DNA of 64,000 bases, from the NCBI GenBank assembly GCA_964250615.1, contig CAXUGM010000017.1, one strand, 5' to 3'. The DNA is from Blautia sp900556555. Its GTDB lineage: Bacteria > Bacillota > Clostridia > Lachnospirales > Lachnospiraceae. The notes under the pieces are model-generated. The model was not told the origin of the DNA. It made no database searches and worked only from the letters and a program-made list of their open reading frames with translations. Below, in pieces: positions 8,905-16,910 of the stretch. Every line of letters begins with the position of its first letter. Position 1 is the stretch's first letter. Position numbers and translations under genes: made by a program.

Positions 8905-10192
8905 ATGGGAAATTTAAGGTTTGAAACATTACAGCTTCATGTAGGTCAGGAAAGTCCCGACATAGCCACAGATGCAAGGGCGGTTCCTATTTATGCCACT
9001 ACCTCTTATGTATTTCATGATTCTGCTCATGCGGCAGCGCGTTTTAATCTTACGGATGCAGGAAATATTTACGGAAGGCTGACCAATTCCACCCAGGAAG
9101 TACTGGAAAAACGAGTAGCCGCCCTGGAGGGCGGTACAGCAGCTCTGGCTCTTGCCTCCGGCGCTGCGGCTATCAGCTATACCCTGGAAGCGCTGGGGCA
9201 AAACGGTGGTCACTTTGTTGTGCAGAAGACCATTTACGGAGGCAGTTACAATTTGCTGGCGCATACGCTTCCAAATTTCGGAATTACTGCAAGCTTTGTA
9301 AATATTCATAATTTAGAAGAAGTGGAAGCAGCCATTCAGGAACAGACAAGAGCTATTTATGTGGAGACCCTTGGAAATCCCAACAGCGATATTCCGGATC
9401 TGGACGCACTTGCTGAGCTTGCTCATAAGCATGGGCTGCCCCTGGTAGTGGATAATACCTTTGGAACACCTTACTTCATCCGTCCCATTGAGCATGGTGC
9501 AGATATTGTGGTGCACTCTGCCACAAAATTCCTGGGAGGACATGGCACAACCCTTGGAGGAATCATTGTAGATTCCGGCAATTTTGACTGGAGTGCAGGG
9601 GGCAAATACCCGGCGATTGCAGAACCTAATCCAAGCTACCATGGAGTCTCCTTTGTAAATGCAGCCAAAGATGCAGCCTTTGTTACCTATATCCGTGCTA
9701 TTTTGCTCCGTGATATGGGTGCATCTATTTCTCCTTTTGCAGCATTTCTTCTCCTGCAGGGGATCGAAACCCTGTCCCTTCGCCTGGAGCGTCATGCTGA
9801 AAATACCAGAAAAGTAGTTTCGTTCCTCAAACAGCACCCAATGGTGGAAAAAGTAAATCACCCATCCTTGCCAGAACATCCGGATCATGAACTGTATCAG
9901 AAATATTTTCCAAATGGGGGGCGCATCTATCTTTACCTTTGAAATCAAAGGCGGGGTCGCACAGGCGCATCAGTTTATTGATCATTTGAAAATCTTTTCA
10001 CTTCTTGCCAATGTGGCAGATGTAAAAAGCCTGGTCATTCATCCGGCTACTACGACCCACAGCCAGTTGAGCAAGGAAGAACTGGAAGACCAGGAAATCA
10101 AAGAGAATACTATCCGTCTCTCTATCGGTACAGAGCATATTGATGATATCATAGAAGATTTGGAGCAGGGATTTCGGGCAATAGGAGGTTGA
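8905..10192 (+). pseudogene. O-acetylhomoserine sulfhydrylase, split by a G-run frameshift
   Basis: The frame starting at ATG 8905 (AAAGGAG eight bases upstream) encodes a Cys/Met-metabolism PLP enzyme: NLRFETLQLHVGQ, TTSYVF, PLP lysine in VVHSATKFLGGHG. It runs off at 9942 just after YFPNGG. The missing C-terminus (GASIFTFEIKGGVAQAHQF to 10192) continues in the next frame. The break lies in a run of six Gs at 9916-9921; five Gs would restore an intact protein of about 428 residues, the family's normal length. The enzyme would make homocysteine (or methionine) from O-acetylhomoserine and sulfide. It may be a real null mutation, a slippage switch or a homopolymer sequencing error. Confidence 0.85.
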
Positions 10193-10196
10193 ACAT

Positions 10197-11129
10197 ATGT
10201 CAGTAATTTATACATCTGTGGATCAGTTGATAGGAAATACACCACTTCTGGAGTTGACACATATCGAAAAAGAATATAACTTAAAGGCAAAAGTCATAGC
10301 AAAACTGGAATACCTAAATCCTTCCGGTTCTGTGAAAGACAGGGTGGCAAAGGCAATGATAGAAGAGGCGGAAAAAGCAGGAAAATTAAAACCAGGTTCT
10401 GTAATCATTGAGCCCACATCAGGGAATACCGGAATTGGACTGGCTTCTGTGGCAGCAGCAAAGGGATATCAAATGATGGTTGTAATGCCAGAAACCATGT
10501 CGGTGGAGCGAAGACAGCTAATGAAAGCTTATGGAGCCCAGGTGGTTCTTACTGAAGGAAGCAAAGGCATGAAAGGAGCTATCGCAAAAGCCAGAGAGCT
10601 TGCAGAGACTGTCCCGGACAGTTTCCTTCCTGGACAGTTTGAAAATCCGGCGAATCCTAAAACTCATAGAGAGCATACAGGTCCTGAAATCTATGAGGAT
10701 ACCAGGGGATGTGTGGATATTTTTGTGGCAGGTGTAGGTACCGGCGGCACGATTACCGGTGTTGGGGAATATCTAAAATCTAAGAATCCCAAAATTCAGA
10801 TAATCGCAGTAGAACCTGTAGCTTCTCCAGTATTATCGTCAGGAACGGCAGGTTCTCATAAAATACAGGGAATCGGGGCTGGTTTTGTCCCGGATATATT
10901 AAATACCAAAATCTACGATGATATTATACCTGTCTCAGACCAGGATGCCTTCGCAATGGGAAAGAAAATTGGAGAAAAAGAAGGAATTCTTGTGGGAATC
11001 TCTTCAGGAGCCGCAGCCTTTGCTGCAATAGAGCTGGCAAAGCTTCCTGAGAATAAAGGAAAAAATATTGTAGTTCTTTTGCCGGATACTGGAGACCGGT
11101 ATTTATCTACACCGCTGTTTGCTGATTAG
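10197..11129 (+). CDS. cysK: Cysteine synthase (O-acetylserine sulfhydrylase)
   Basis: This PLP enzyme makes cysteine from O-acetylserine and sulfide. The 310 residues show the beta-family signature: substrate loop IGNTPLLEL, PLP lysine in NPSGSVKDRVA near residue 44, PTSGNTGIGLA binding the substrate carboxylate, GVGTGGTITGVGEY binding the PLP phosphate, and GISSGAAAFAA. AGGAGG at 10183-10188 sits inside the last codons of the preceding sulfhydrylase frame, with ATG at 10197. The preceding gene and the Rrf2 regulator downstream place it in a sulfur-assimilation cluster, probably controlled from the 8826-8887 promoter. Confidence 0.95.
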   Translation: MSVIYTSVDQLIGNTPLLELTHIEKEYNLKAKVIAKLEYLNPSGSVKDRVAKAMIEEAEKAGKLKPGSVIIEPTSGNTGIGLASVAAAKGYQMMVVMPETMSVERRQLMKAYGAQVVLTEGSKGMKGAIAKARELAETVPDSFLPGQFENPANPKTHREHTGPEIYEDTRGCVDIFVAGVGTGGTITGVGEYLKSKNPKIQIIAVEPVASPVLSSGTAGSHKIQGIGAGFVPDILNTKIYDDIIPVSDQDAFAMGKKIGEKEGILVGISSGAAAFAAIELAKLPENKGKNIVVLLPDTGDRYLSTPLFAD

Positions 11130-11145
11130 GAACTTGCAGCCTTCC

Positions 11146-11175
11146 TTGCTATCCATGACTGAGTTATTGTATAAT
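11146..11175 (+). promoter_or_regulatory. Promoter of the Rrf2 regulator gene
   Basis: TTGCTA at 11146-11151, an 18-base spacer and a perfect TATAAT at 11170-11175 lie 25 bases before the regulator's start codon. It would allow the regulator to be transcribed apart from cysK. No copy of the TACCTA/TAGGTA palindrome is seen here. Confidence 0.55.
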
Positions 11176-11199
11176 GACAGACAAAGGAGGCTTTCGATT

Positions 11200-11610
11200 A
11201 TGATGATTTCAACAAGAGGCAGATATGCGCTCCGGGTGTTGGCAGATATTGCAGAACATACCGACAAAAAATATGTACCTATGAAGGAGGTTGCCCAAAG
11301 ACAGGGGATTTCTCTTAAATATCTGGAAAGAATCCTTCCTGTATTAACTCAGCATGGCTATATCGAAGGTGTACAGGGAAAAGGAGGAGGATACCGTCTG
11401 ATTAAAGAGCCAAAAGAGTGCAGGCTTGGGGATATTTTAAGGCTGACAGAGGGAGATCTGGCACCGGTTGCCTGCCTTGGAAAAGACGCAGAACCTTGTG
11501 AACGGGCAGCCCAGTGCCGTACCTATCCGGTGTGGGTAGAATTTTACCAGTTAGTGAATGAGTATTTTGACGGAAAAACACTTGCAGATCTTATTCACAC
11601 AGAAAAATAA
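11200..11610 (+). CDS. Rrf2-family transcriptional regulator with three cysteines
   Basis: Rrf2 proteins are small winged-helix regulators; members include IscR, NsrR and the cysteine repressor CymR. ATG 11200 was chosen because AAAGGAGG at 11183-11190 gives ideal spacing and the promoter -10 box ends at 11175. The product has 136 residues. It starts STRGRYALRVLADIAEH and contains the DNA-recognition helix region QGISLKYLERILPVL. Cysteines at 92, 100 and 106 (Cx7Cx5C) sit where IscR-type proteins hold an Fe-S cluster, so it may sense cluster status or sulfur rather than act exactly like CymR. Its position after cysK suggests control of sulfur genes. Confidence 0.85.
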   Translation: MMISTRGRYALRVLADIAEHTDKKYVPMKEVAQRQGISLKYLERILPVLTQHGYIEGVQGKGGGYRLIKEPKECRLGDILRLTEGDLAPVACLGKDAEPCERAAQCRTYPVWVEFYQLVNEYFDGKTLADLIHTEK

Positions 11611-11664
11611 CCTTGATTCCTTATGAAGATACGGGTCAGTTTCAGATACACGGTACAGAGATAC

Positions 11665-11693
11665 TTGAATTTGGAAGCTTTTAATAGTATAAT
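11665..11693 (+). promoter_or_regulatory. Promoter of pgi
   Basis: TTGAAT at 11665-11670, a 17-base spacer and TATAAT at 11688-11693 lie about 60 bases before the pgi start. This would give a short leader containing the hairpin at 11712-11733. Confidence 0.65.
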
Positions 11694-11711
11694 CTTCTGT
11701 GAAATACAGAA

Positions 11712-11733
11712 CGAAAGTGCAGAACCACTTTCG
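11712..11733 (+). promoter_or_regulatory. Perfect hairpin in the pgi leader
   Basis: CGAAAGTG (11712-11719) and CACTTTCG (11726-11733) form an eight-base-pair stem with a six-base loop. It lies just after the expected transcription start and upstream of the GAGGAGG ribosome site. There is no following T run, so it is not a terminator. A 5' stabilising hairpin or a palindromic operator is possible. Confidence 0.5.
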
Positions 11734-11752
11734 AAATGAGGAGGAATCTGAT

Positions 11753-13333
11753 ATGGTTACTTGGAACAATTTAGACACTTTGGCTTCCTACAAAGAACTT
11801 CAAGAAGCCGGGAAAGTTCAGCTTGCCGAAGCAATGTCAGGAGAAAACGGTGCAGAGCGTGTGAAGAAATACAGTGTACCGATGGCAGAAGGCCTTGTGT
11901 ATAATTATGGGGCAAAACAGGTGGATGACAACATTCTGGACATCCTTGCCAAATTAGCAGAAGAAGCTCAGCTTACAGAAAAATACGAAGCCCTTTATAA
12001 CGGCGAAATGATTAATACAGGTGAAAAACGTCTGGTACTCCACCAGCTTACCCGCGGACAGCTGGGAGATGCTGTTGTAGCAGACGGTGTGGACAAACGT
12101 GCATTCTATGTAGAGCAGCAGACAAAGATTGCTGAATTTGCAAAGAAAGTCCATGCAGGCGAGATTACCAATGCAGCAGGAGAAAAATTCACAACCGTTG
12201 TTCAGATTGGTATCGGTGGAAGCGATCTGGGTCCCCGTGCTATTTACATAGCTTTGGAAAACTGGGCAAAAGCAAATGATACACTGAAAATGAAAGCAGA
12301 ATTTATCAGCAATGTTGATCCGGATGACGCATCTGGTGTATTAAGCAAAGTTGATGTTGCACATTCTATTTTTGTTCTGGTATCCAAATCAGGAACTACT
12401 CTGGAAACATTGACCAATGAATCTTTCGTAAAAGATGCACTGAAAAAAGCTGGTCTTGACCCTTCCAAACATATGATTGCTGTCACCAGTGAAACTTCTC
12501 CTCTGGCACAGAGTGATGATTACCTGGCAGCATTCTTTATGGACGATTACATCGGTGGCCGCTATTCTTCCACATCAGCAGTAGGCGGAGCTGTTCTGTC
12601 TCTTGCTTTTGGACCAGAAGTTTTTGCACAGTTCCTTGCAGGTGCAGCAAAAGAAGATGAGCTTGCAAAAGAAAAAGACCTGTTAAAAAATCCGGCAATG
12701 CTTGACGCTGTCATTGGTGTATATGAGCGTAATGTACTTGGTTACCTGGATACAGCCGTTCTTCCATACTCACAGGCACTGAGCCGTTTCCCGGCACATC
12801 TGCAACAGCTTGATATGGAATCTAACGGAAAATCTGTAAACCGTTTTGGTGAACCTGTAAACTATCAGACCGGTCCGGTTATCTTTGGTGAACCAGGAAC
12901 CAATGGACAGCACTCTTTCTATCAGTTGCTGCATCAGGGAACCGATATTGTTCCGCTCCAGTTTGTAGGTTTCAAAAATAACCAGATGGATCAGGATGTA
13001 GTGATCCAGGGAAGCACAAGCCAGCAGAAACTCTGTGCTAATGTGGCAGCACAGATTGTTGCATTTGCATGTGGAAAAGACGATGAAAATCGCAATAAGA
13101 AGTTTGAAGGCGGCCGCCCATCCAGCATTATCATTGGAGAGAAGCTGACTCCAGGTGCACTTGGTGCTCTTCTGTCACACTTTGAAAACAAAGTCATGTT
13201 CCAGGGATTTGTATGGAACTTAAACAGCTTTGACCAGGAAGGTGTGCAGCTTGGTAAAGTATTGGCGAAACGTGTGCTTGCACATGAAACAGATGGTGCA
13301 CTGAAGGTATATAGTGATTTATTAAATATCTAA
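11753..13333 (+). CDS. pgi: Glucose-6-phosphate isomerase
   Basis: Pgi interconverts glucose-6-phosphate and fructose-6-phosphate in glycolysis. The start at 11753 (MVTWNNLDTLASY) was chosen because GAGGAGGAA at 11738-11746 precedes it; the frame is open further upstream, but that stretch crosses the leader hairpin. The product has 526 residues. Conserved SIS-fold segments include VQIGIGGSDLGPRAIY, FVLVSKSGTTLETLTN and GGRYSSTSAVGG. FGEPGTNGQHSFYQLLHQGT carries the catalytic histidine, and the C-terminal part GVQLGKVLAKRVL is also present. The gene is monocistronic, with its own promoter and a strong terminator. Confidence 0.96.
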   Translation: MVTWNNLDTLASYKELQEAGKVQLAEAMSGENGAERVKKYSVPMAEGLVYNYGAKQVDDNILDILAKLAEEAQLTEKYEALYNGEMINTGEKRLVLHQLTRGQLGDAVVADGVDKRAFYVEQQTKIAEFAKKVHAGEITNAAGEKFTTVVQIGIGGSDLGPRAIYIALENWAKANDTLKMKAEFISNVDPDDASGVLSKVDVAHSIFVLVSKSGTTLETLTNESFVKDALKKAGLDPSKHMIAVTSETSPLAQSDDYLAAFFMDDYIGGRYSSTSAVGGAVLSLAFGPEVFAQFLAGAAKEDELAKEKDLLKNPAMLDAVIGVYERNVLGYLDTAVLPYSQALSRFPAHLQQLDMESNGKSVNRFGEPVNYQTGPVIFGEPGTNGQHSFYQLLHQGTDIVPLQFVGFKNNQMDQDVVIQGSTSQQKLCANVAAQIVAFACGKDDENRNKKFEGGRPSSIIIGEKLTPGALGALLSHFENKVMFQGFVWNLNSFDQEGVQLGKVLAKRVLAHETDGALKVYSDLLNI

Positions 13334-13346
13334 TAAAGGATTCAGG

Positions 13347-13387
13347 CAGGGAATATGTCATACAGCAGCATATTCCCTGTTTTTTTT
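13347..13387 (+). terminator. Rho-independent terminator of pgi
   Basis: CAGGGAATATG (13347-13357) pairs perfectly with CATATTCCCTG (13369-13379) over an 11-base loop and is followed by eight Ts. Confidence 0.93.
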
Positions 13388-13454
13388 AATTTAGTGTGTG
13401 CAGCATCTTGTATTCCAATGCTTTTTCGGTTGAAAATATTGTTTTTTGATTTTT

Positions 13455-13691
13455 AACCTACATTTTTTAGCCATGAATAGGTGGTTTTTTATAAATTCTG
13501 AAATCAGACCTACCTATTTTAGGGCCAAATAGGCTGCTAAGCAAGATTCTCTAAATTTAGCTTATATTTTATATTGAAAAATAAGTTGAAAAGAGGAAAT
13601 CTTGGAATTTAGCCTATTCGGGTCAGAAAAAAGTAGGCTTATATGAGAAAAAAATAAAACTCAACCTATTAGGTCTACAAAAAAGTAGGCT
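13455..13691. repeat. Array of five 29-bp palindromic units on a 52-bp register
   Basis: Five imperfect palindromes of exactly 29 bases start at 13455, 13507, 13559, 13611 and 13663, so every step is exactly 52 bases with a 23-base spacer. Each has the form of six bases, N17, then six complementary bases: AACCTA/TAGGTG, GACCTA/TAGGCT, AGCTTA/TAAGTT, AGCCTA/TAGGCT, AACCTA/TAGGCT. The third unit changes both arms together (CCTA to CTTA, TAGG to TAAG), so pairing is kept. Spacers often end in AAATTT or similar. A left half-unit AGACTA falls in phase at 13715, where a decayed gene begins. No coding frame crosses it. From 13388 to 13454 nothing else is recognised. Confidence 0.85.
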
Positions 13692-13734
13692 GGCACGGGG
13701 AGATTACGAAATTCAGACTATTTATGCCGGGTTG

Positions 13735-13927
13735 ATGGAAAATATGAATCCTGAAATTGTGTTTGATAAAGAACGGATTTATGAAAAAATCAGTGGCTAT
13801 GATGCAGAAGGAGATAGCCGGGTGGGTTACAGAATTGATTCGCAGGATCCGTAAGAAAATGAAGCTGCATACAGAACATGAATATATTGAAACGGTATGG
13901 GGAATGGGATATAAATGGAGAAAATAA
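13735..13927 (+). pseudogene. C-terminal remnant of an OmpR-family response regulator
   Basis: The frame from 13735 reads NPEIVFDKERIYEKISGYDAEGDSR, typical of the DNA-binding winged helix of OmpR-type regulators. A one-base frameshift near 13821 then throws it to a stop at 13852. In the next frame the domain resumes as IRRIRKKMKLHTEHEYIETVWGMGYKWRK and ends at 13927, overlapping the kinase start at 13915. The receiver domain and first half of the output domain are absent, and the 52-bp repeat array lies where they should be. The downstream kinase has therefore lost its adjacent partner. Confidence 0.85.
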
Positions 13928-15096
13928 AAAATCTTTCGCTAAGAAAAACTATTGTTTTGTATATGACAGTGAGCCTGATTCTTAGTTTTTTTCTTTCGCT
14001 ACTGATTATGTGGATAGCATCCACGATACAAGAAGACATTTGGTGGAAATATGTAGATCAAGAGAAATATTTTGAAATGGCCAAAGGTGATGGCGGGAGA
14101 TATATGACAGATGTTCCAAGGCCGTATTCTTATGAAATGGAAAAATTTGATTATCATATATCAGAGCTATGCGATTTTCTTCAGACATATACAGGGCTCA
14201 TCGTATCTGTTGCAGGAAACATCCTGGCGGTGTTTCTTTTTTATAAGCATAAACTGAAATATCCCATCGAAGAATTAGAAATGGCTTCACAGCAAGTCGG
14301 CCGAAACAACTTAGATTTCCATATCACTTATGAAAATAAGGATGAGATGGGAAGATTATGTAAAGAATTTGAACGGATGCGGGAACAGCTTGCAGGGAAT
14401 AACCGTCAATTATGGAACATGCTTGAGGAAGAGAAGGCTTTGCGTGCTGCCATTGCACATGATATCCGTTCTCCATTATCTGTGCTGGAGGGGTATCAGG
14501 AAATGCTCTCAGAATATCTTCCGGAGAAAGAGATGGATATAGGGCAGGCACTTGAGATGGTGAACGAAAGCAGGAAACAGATTGAACGCATGGATGTATT
14601 TGTGGAAACAATGCGGAAAATAAGCAGCCTGGAAGCAAGAGAGCTGGTGGCAGAAGAAATCGCAGACAGACAGTTAGAAACAGATATACAAGCGGAATTG
14701 CATGTGCTGGAGAAAAAATTTGGAAAGCGGTACGATTTGAAATTTGCAGAAACAGCGGAACTTTTTTTAGGAGATAAGGAAGTGATTTTAGAGGTGATTG
14801 AAAACCTTTTGTCAAATGCATTCCGGTATGCCAGGACAAAAGTAGAAATGAGCGTAGTTCTTACTTGTTCGGAATTAAAAATCCGGGTGAATGATGACGG
14901 CGTGGGTTTTCAGGGAGATAAAGAGAAAGTAACTGCACTTTTTTATCAGCAAAACATGAAAGACAGTTTGAAGCATGCAGGAATGGGGATGTATATCAGC
15001 CGGTTGTATTGTGAAAAACATGGAGGAAAGTTATTATTAGAAAATCAAGAACATGGAGGAGCCGTAATAACAGCGGTATTTCATCGGATTGCGTAA
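13915..15096 (+). CDS. Sensor histidine kinase, orphaned
   Basis: The 393-residue membrane kinase has two transmembrane segments (about residues 12-36 and 95-109) around a short extracellular loop. A HAMP-like region (YPIEELEMASQQVGRNNLDF) is followed by the phospho-acceptor His182 in AIAHDIRSPLSVLEGY, the N box VIENLLSNAFRYA and G boxes NDDGVGF and GMGMYISRLYCEKHGG. Its start overlaps the stop of the ruined response regulator, so the pair was once coupled. The following genes are an ABC exporter, which fits a cell-envelope stress or peptide-resistance role. It needs a partner regulator from elsewhere to signal. Confidence 0.88.
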   Translation: MEKIKNLSLRKTIVLYMTVSLILSFFLSLLIMWIASTIQEDIWWKYVDQEKYFEMAKGDGGRYMTDVPRPYSYEMEKFDYHISELCDFLQTYTGLIVSVAGNILAVFLFYKHKLKYPIEELEMASQQVGRNNLDFHITYENKDEMGRLCKEFERMREQLAGNNRQLWNMLEEEKALRAAIAHDIRSPLSVLEGYQEMLSEYLPEKEMDIGQALEMVNESRKQIERMDVFVETMRKISSLEARELVAEEIADRQLETDIQAELHVLEKKFGKRYDLKFAETAELFLGDKEVILEVIENLLSNAFRYARTKVEMSVVLTCSELKIRVNDDGVGFQGDKEKVTALFYQQNMKDSLKHAGMGMYISRLYCEKHGGKLLLENQEHGGAVITAVFHRIA

Positions 15097-15114
15097 GCAG
15101 TCCGATATTTTTTT
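15083..15114 (+). terminator. Terminator overlapping the kinase stop codon
   Basis: ATCGGATTGC (15083-15092) pairs with GCAGTCCGAT (15097-15106) with one G-T wobble, capped by a GTAA tetraloop and followed by seven Ts. The loop contains the stop codon of the kinase gene. The ABC genes downstream must therefore be transcribed by read-through or from their own promoter; no convincing promoter was found in 15115-15181. Confidence 0.8.
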
Positions 15115-15181
15115 GTGTGGTTGTCTTTTCGTTGTGATTTATTGTTTATGATGTTTATAACACGAAAGGAGGCAGAGAGCT

Positions 15182-16246
15182 ATGATTGCTATTTTTAAAA
15201 GAGAGATTAAGAATTATCTAAAGCGGCCGTTGTTTTGGGTGGGTATTTTGCTTGTGATTTATGGTGTATTTGATTCCACAAGCCCGTATTTAACCACACA
15301 TTATTTGACACAGGGAGAGAAAATTGTCAATGACTATCCTGATACCGTTCACTTAGCAAATGTATATGAAGGCTATATTCCTGCTGTTCCGCAAAAGCAC
15401 CGGGAACTATGGAGTGAACAGATAAAAGAAGCATTGACAGATGAATTTGAAATGTCTGATTTCGATGCACAGTCGGTCATAAATAAGCTTGCAGATATGG
15501 AGTTAGAAGAAGCATTTCTATATTTGGAAGAAAAATATGACTGGTATGGAGCAAGATATATGTACGAAGACTGTGCCTATTACAAAGGAACAGCAGATGA
15601 AATCAATGCATATCTGGATGAAAAATTGAAACATGAGACGTTTTCTTTTTATTATGCAAGAAAATTTGCTGATTTTGCAGGGCTGTTTATGTTTTTTTGG
15701 GCAGCTATTCTGTTATCTGTTCTTTTTTTACAGGACACGAAAAAGCATAGTTATGAATTGCTTCACACGAAACCGGTTACTGCCGGAAACTATGTACTGG
15801 GAAAAGTGAGTGCGGGATTTGCAGTTTGTTTGATTGCCTTGGCTATTTTAAATTTGCTATTTTGGTTGTTGTGTCTCCTTTACACAAAGGACAGTGGATT
15901 TGAAGTACGGTTATGGGATTTTGTAGTCTCTACGGTACTTTATATCCTTCCCAATATGCTGATGATTGTGAGTGTATATACCTTGATTTCACTCCTATTT
16001 AAAAATCCACTTCCCGGAGTGCCGATTCTGATTCTTTATATGGTGTATTCCAATATGGGAGGAAGAAATGCAGAAGGAGTTTACGGATATTGGGGCAGGC
16101 CATTCGCAATCATGGTCCGCTTTCCCGGACAGCTTTTTGATACAGCTCCGCCGCCAATGGCACTTTTAAATCAGAGTTTTCTTATTTTAGCATCGGCTGT
16201 AATTCTTCTGATTTCGGTACAGCTTTGGAAGAGGAGGCGGATGTAA
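15182..16246 (+). CDS. ABC-2 type transporter permease
   Basis: A 354-residue integral membrane protein. One membrane segment lies at about residues 15-30, followed by a large extracytoplasmic region of roughly 130 residues rich in acidic residues and tyrosine. About five more segments follow from residue 165 (FAGLFMFFWAAILLSVLFL) to the C-terminus. This shape is that of ABC-2 permeases of bacitracin or lantibiotic-type exporters, although the substrate cannot be read from sequence. AAAGGAGG lies about ten bases before the ATG. It abuts a second permease gene and then the ATPase gene, so all three form one exporter. Confidence 0.8.
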   Translation: MIAIFKREIKNYLKRPLFWVGILLVIYGVFDSTSPYLTTHYLTQGEKIVNDYPDTVHLANVYEGYIPAVPQKHRELWSEQIKEALTDEFEMSDFDAQSVINKLADMELEEAFLYLEEKYDWYGARYMYEDCAYYKGTADEINAYLDEKLKHETFSFYYARKFADFAGLFMFFWAAILLSVLFLQDTKKHSYELLHTKPVTAGNYVLGKVSAGFAVCLIALAILNLLFWLLCLLYTKDSGFEVRLWDFVVSTVLYILPNMLMIVSVYTLISLLFKNPLPGVPILILYMVYSNMGGRNAEGVYGYWGRPFAIMVRFPGQLFDTAPPPMALLNQSFLILASAVILLISVQLWKRRRM

Positions 16247-16906
16247 ATGAAAAAAGAAATGAAGATTGTCCTGCCACTTTATAAGCTTGCTTATGCATTC
16301 TTTTTTATAGTAATTCTAAGTTTGATACGTGGGGTTGTATTCACAAACGAAATAGGACTTTCCATAGAAGGGCCTTTCGCAATCTTGACCGCTGTTTTTT
16401 GTGCAGACACTTATGTGCAGGAAATTACAAGCAAACGTTCTGAAGTCCAAAGGCTATATCAGATGAAAAAAAGAAGTTCTTCCATCATGCAGCGGATGAT
16501 GATACAGGAAATCTTCCTGTTGCTGCTTGCTATCCTAGGATACGGACTGTTTTTTGTGTTTCAGCGGCCAATTACACATCAGGCAACAGAAAGTGAAATA
16601 CTTCAGTTTATTGCCTATTTATTGGCGATTGTAGTAACTATTTTCTTCTGGGGAATGGCGGCCAATACCTTGGCTATGCTTTTTCGTAATATGTGGGCAG
16701 GAATCGGAAGCTGCCTATTAATATGGGTAGCGACAAATTCCACAGGAGGCGATAAACTTTTTGGGGCATGGAATTTGTTTTCCTATACGTTTAGAGATAT
16801 CGAACATACGGCTGATATTACATGGCTGTACGGGAAGACTTTTTGTATTTGTACCGGATTCATTTTATTAGCAATGTTACCAAAGATTATTAGAAAGAGA
16901 GGGTAA
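16247..16906 (+). CDS. ABC exporter membrane subunit
   Basis: This 219-residue protein starts directly after the stop of the preceding permease. It has about six hydrophobic segments, including LAYAFFFIVILSLIRGVVF, IQEIFLLLLAILGYGLFF and FIAYLLAIVVTIFFWGMAA. No catalytic motif is present. It is probably the second membrane half of the exporter formed with the neighbouring permease and the ATPase at 16911. The specific family was not recognised. Confidence 0.75.
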   Translation: MKKEMKIVLPLYKLAYAFFFIVILSLIRGVVFTNEIGLSIEGPFAILTAVFCADTYVQEITSKRSEVQRLYQMKKRSSSIMQRMMIQEIFLLLLAILGYGLFFVFQRPITHQATESEILQFIAYLLAIVVTIFFWGMAANTLAMLFRNMWAGIGSCLLIWVATNSTGGDKLFGAWNLFSYTFRDIEHTADITWLYGKTFCICTGFILLAMLPKIIRKRG

Positions 16907-16910
16907 GTGT

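Noticed and set aside
9916..9921. Programmed ribosomal frameshift in the sulfhydrylase
   Set aside because: The required shift is +1, no rare codon or stop is at the site, and the family is not known to use recoding. A G-run indel is simpler.
9313..9948. 211-codon minus-strand frame opposite the sulfhydrylase
   Set aside because: Shadow of the real gene; composition is not protein-like.
9887..10192. Separate small protein encoded by the second frame of the sulfhydrylase
   Set aside because: Its sequence is the standard C-terminus of O-acetylhomoserine sulfhydrylase, and it has no ribosome site of its own.
13455..13691. CRISPR array
   Set aside because: Unit and spacer lengths (29 and 23) look suggestive, but the repeats are strongly diverged, the spacers share their ends and no cas genes are present.
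8826..13691. One shared operator family for the 8826-8887 palindromes and the 13455-13691 array, since both contain CCTA...TAGG
   Set aside because: Arm spacing is N9 against N17 and periods are 37 against 52 bases, so a single binding protein is unlikely.
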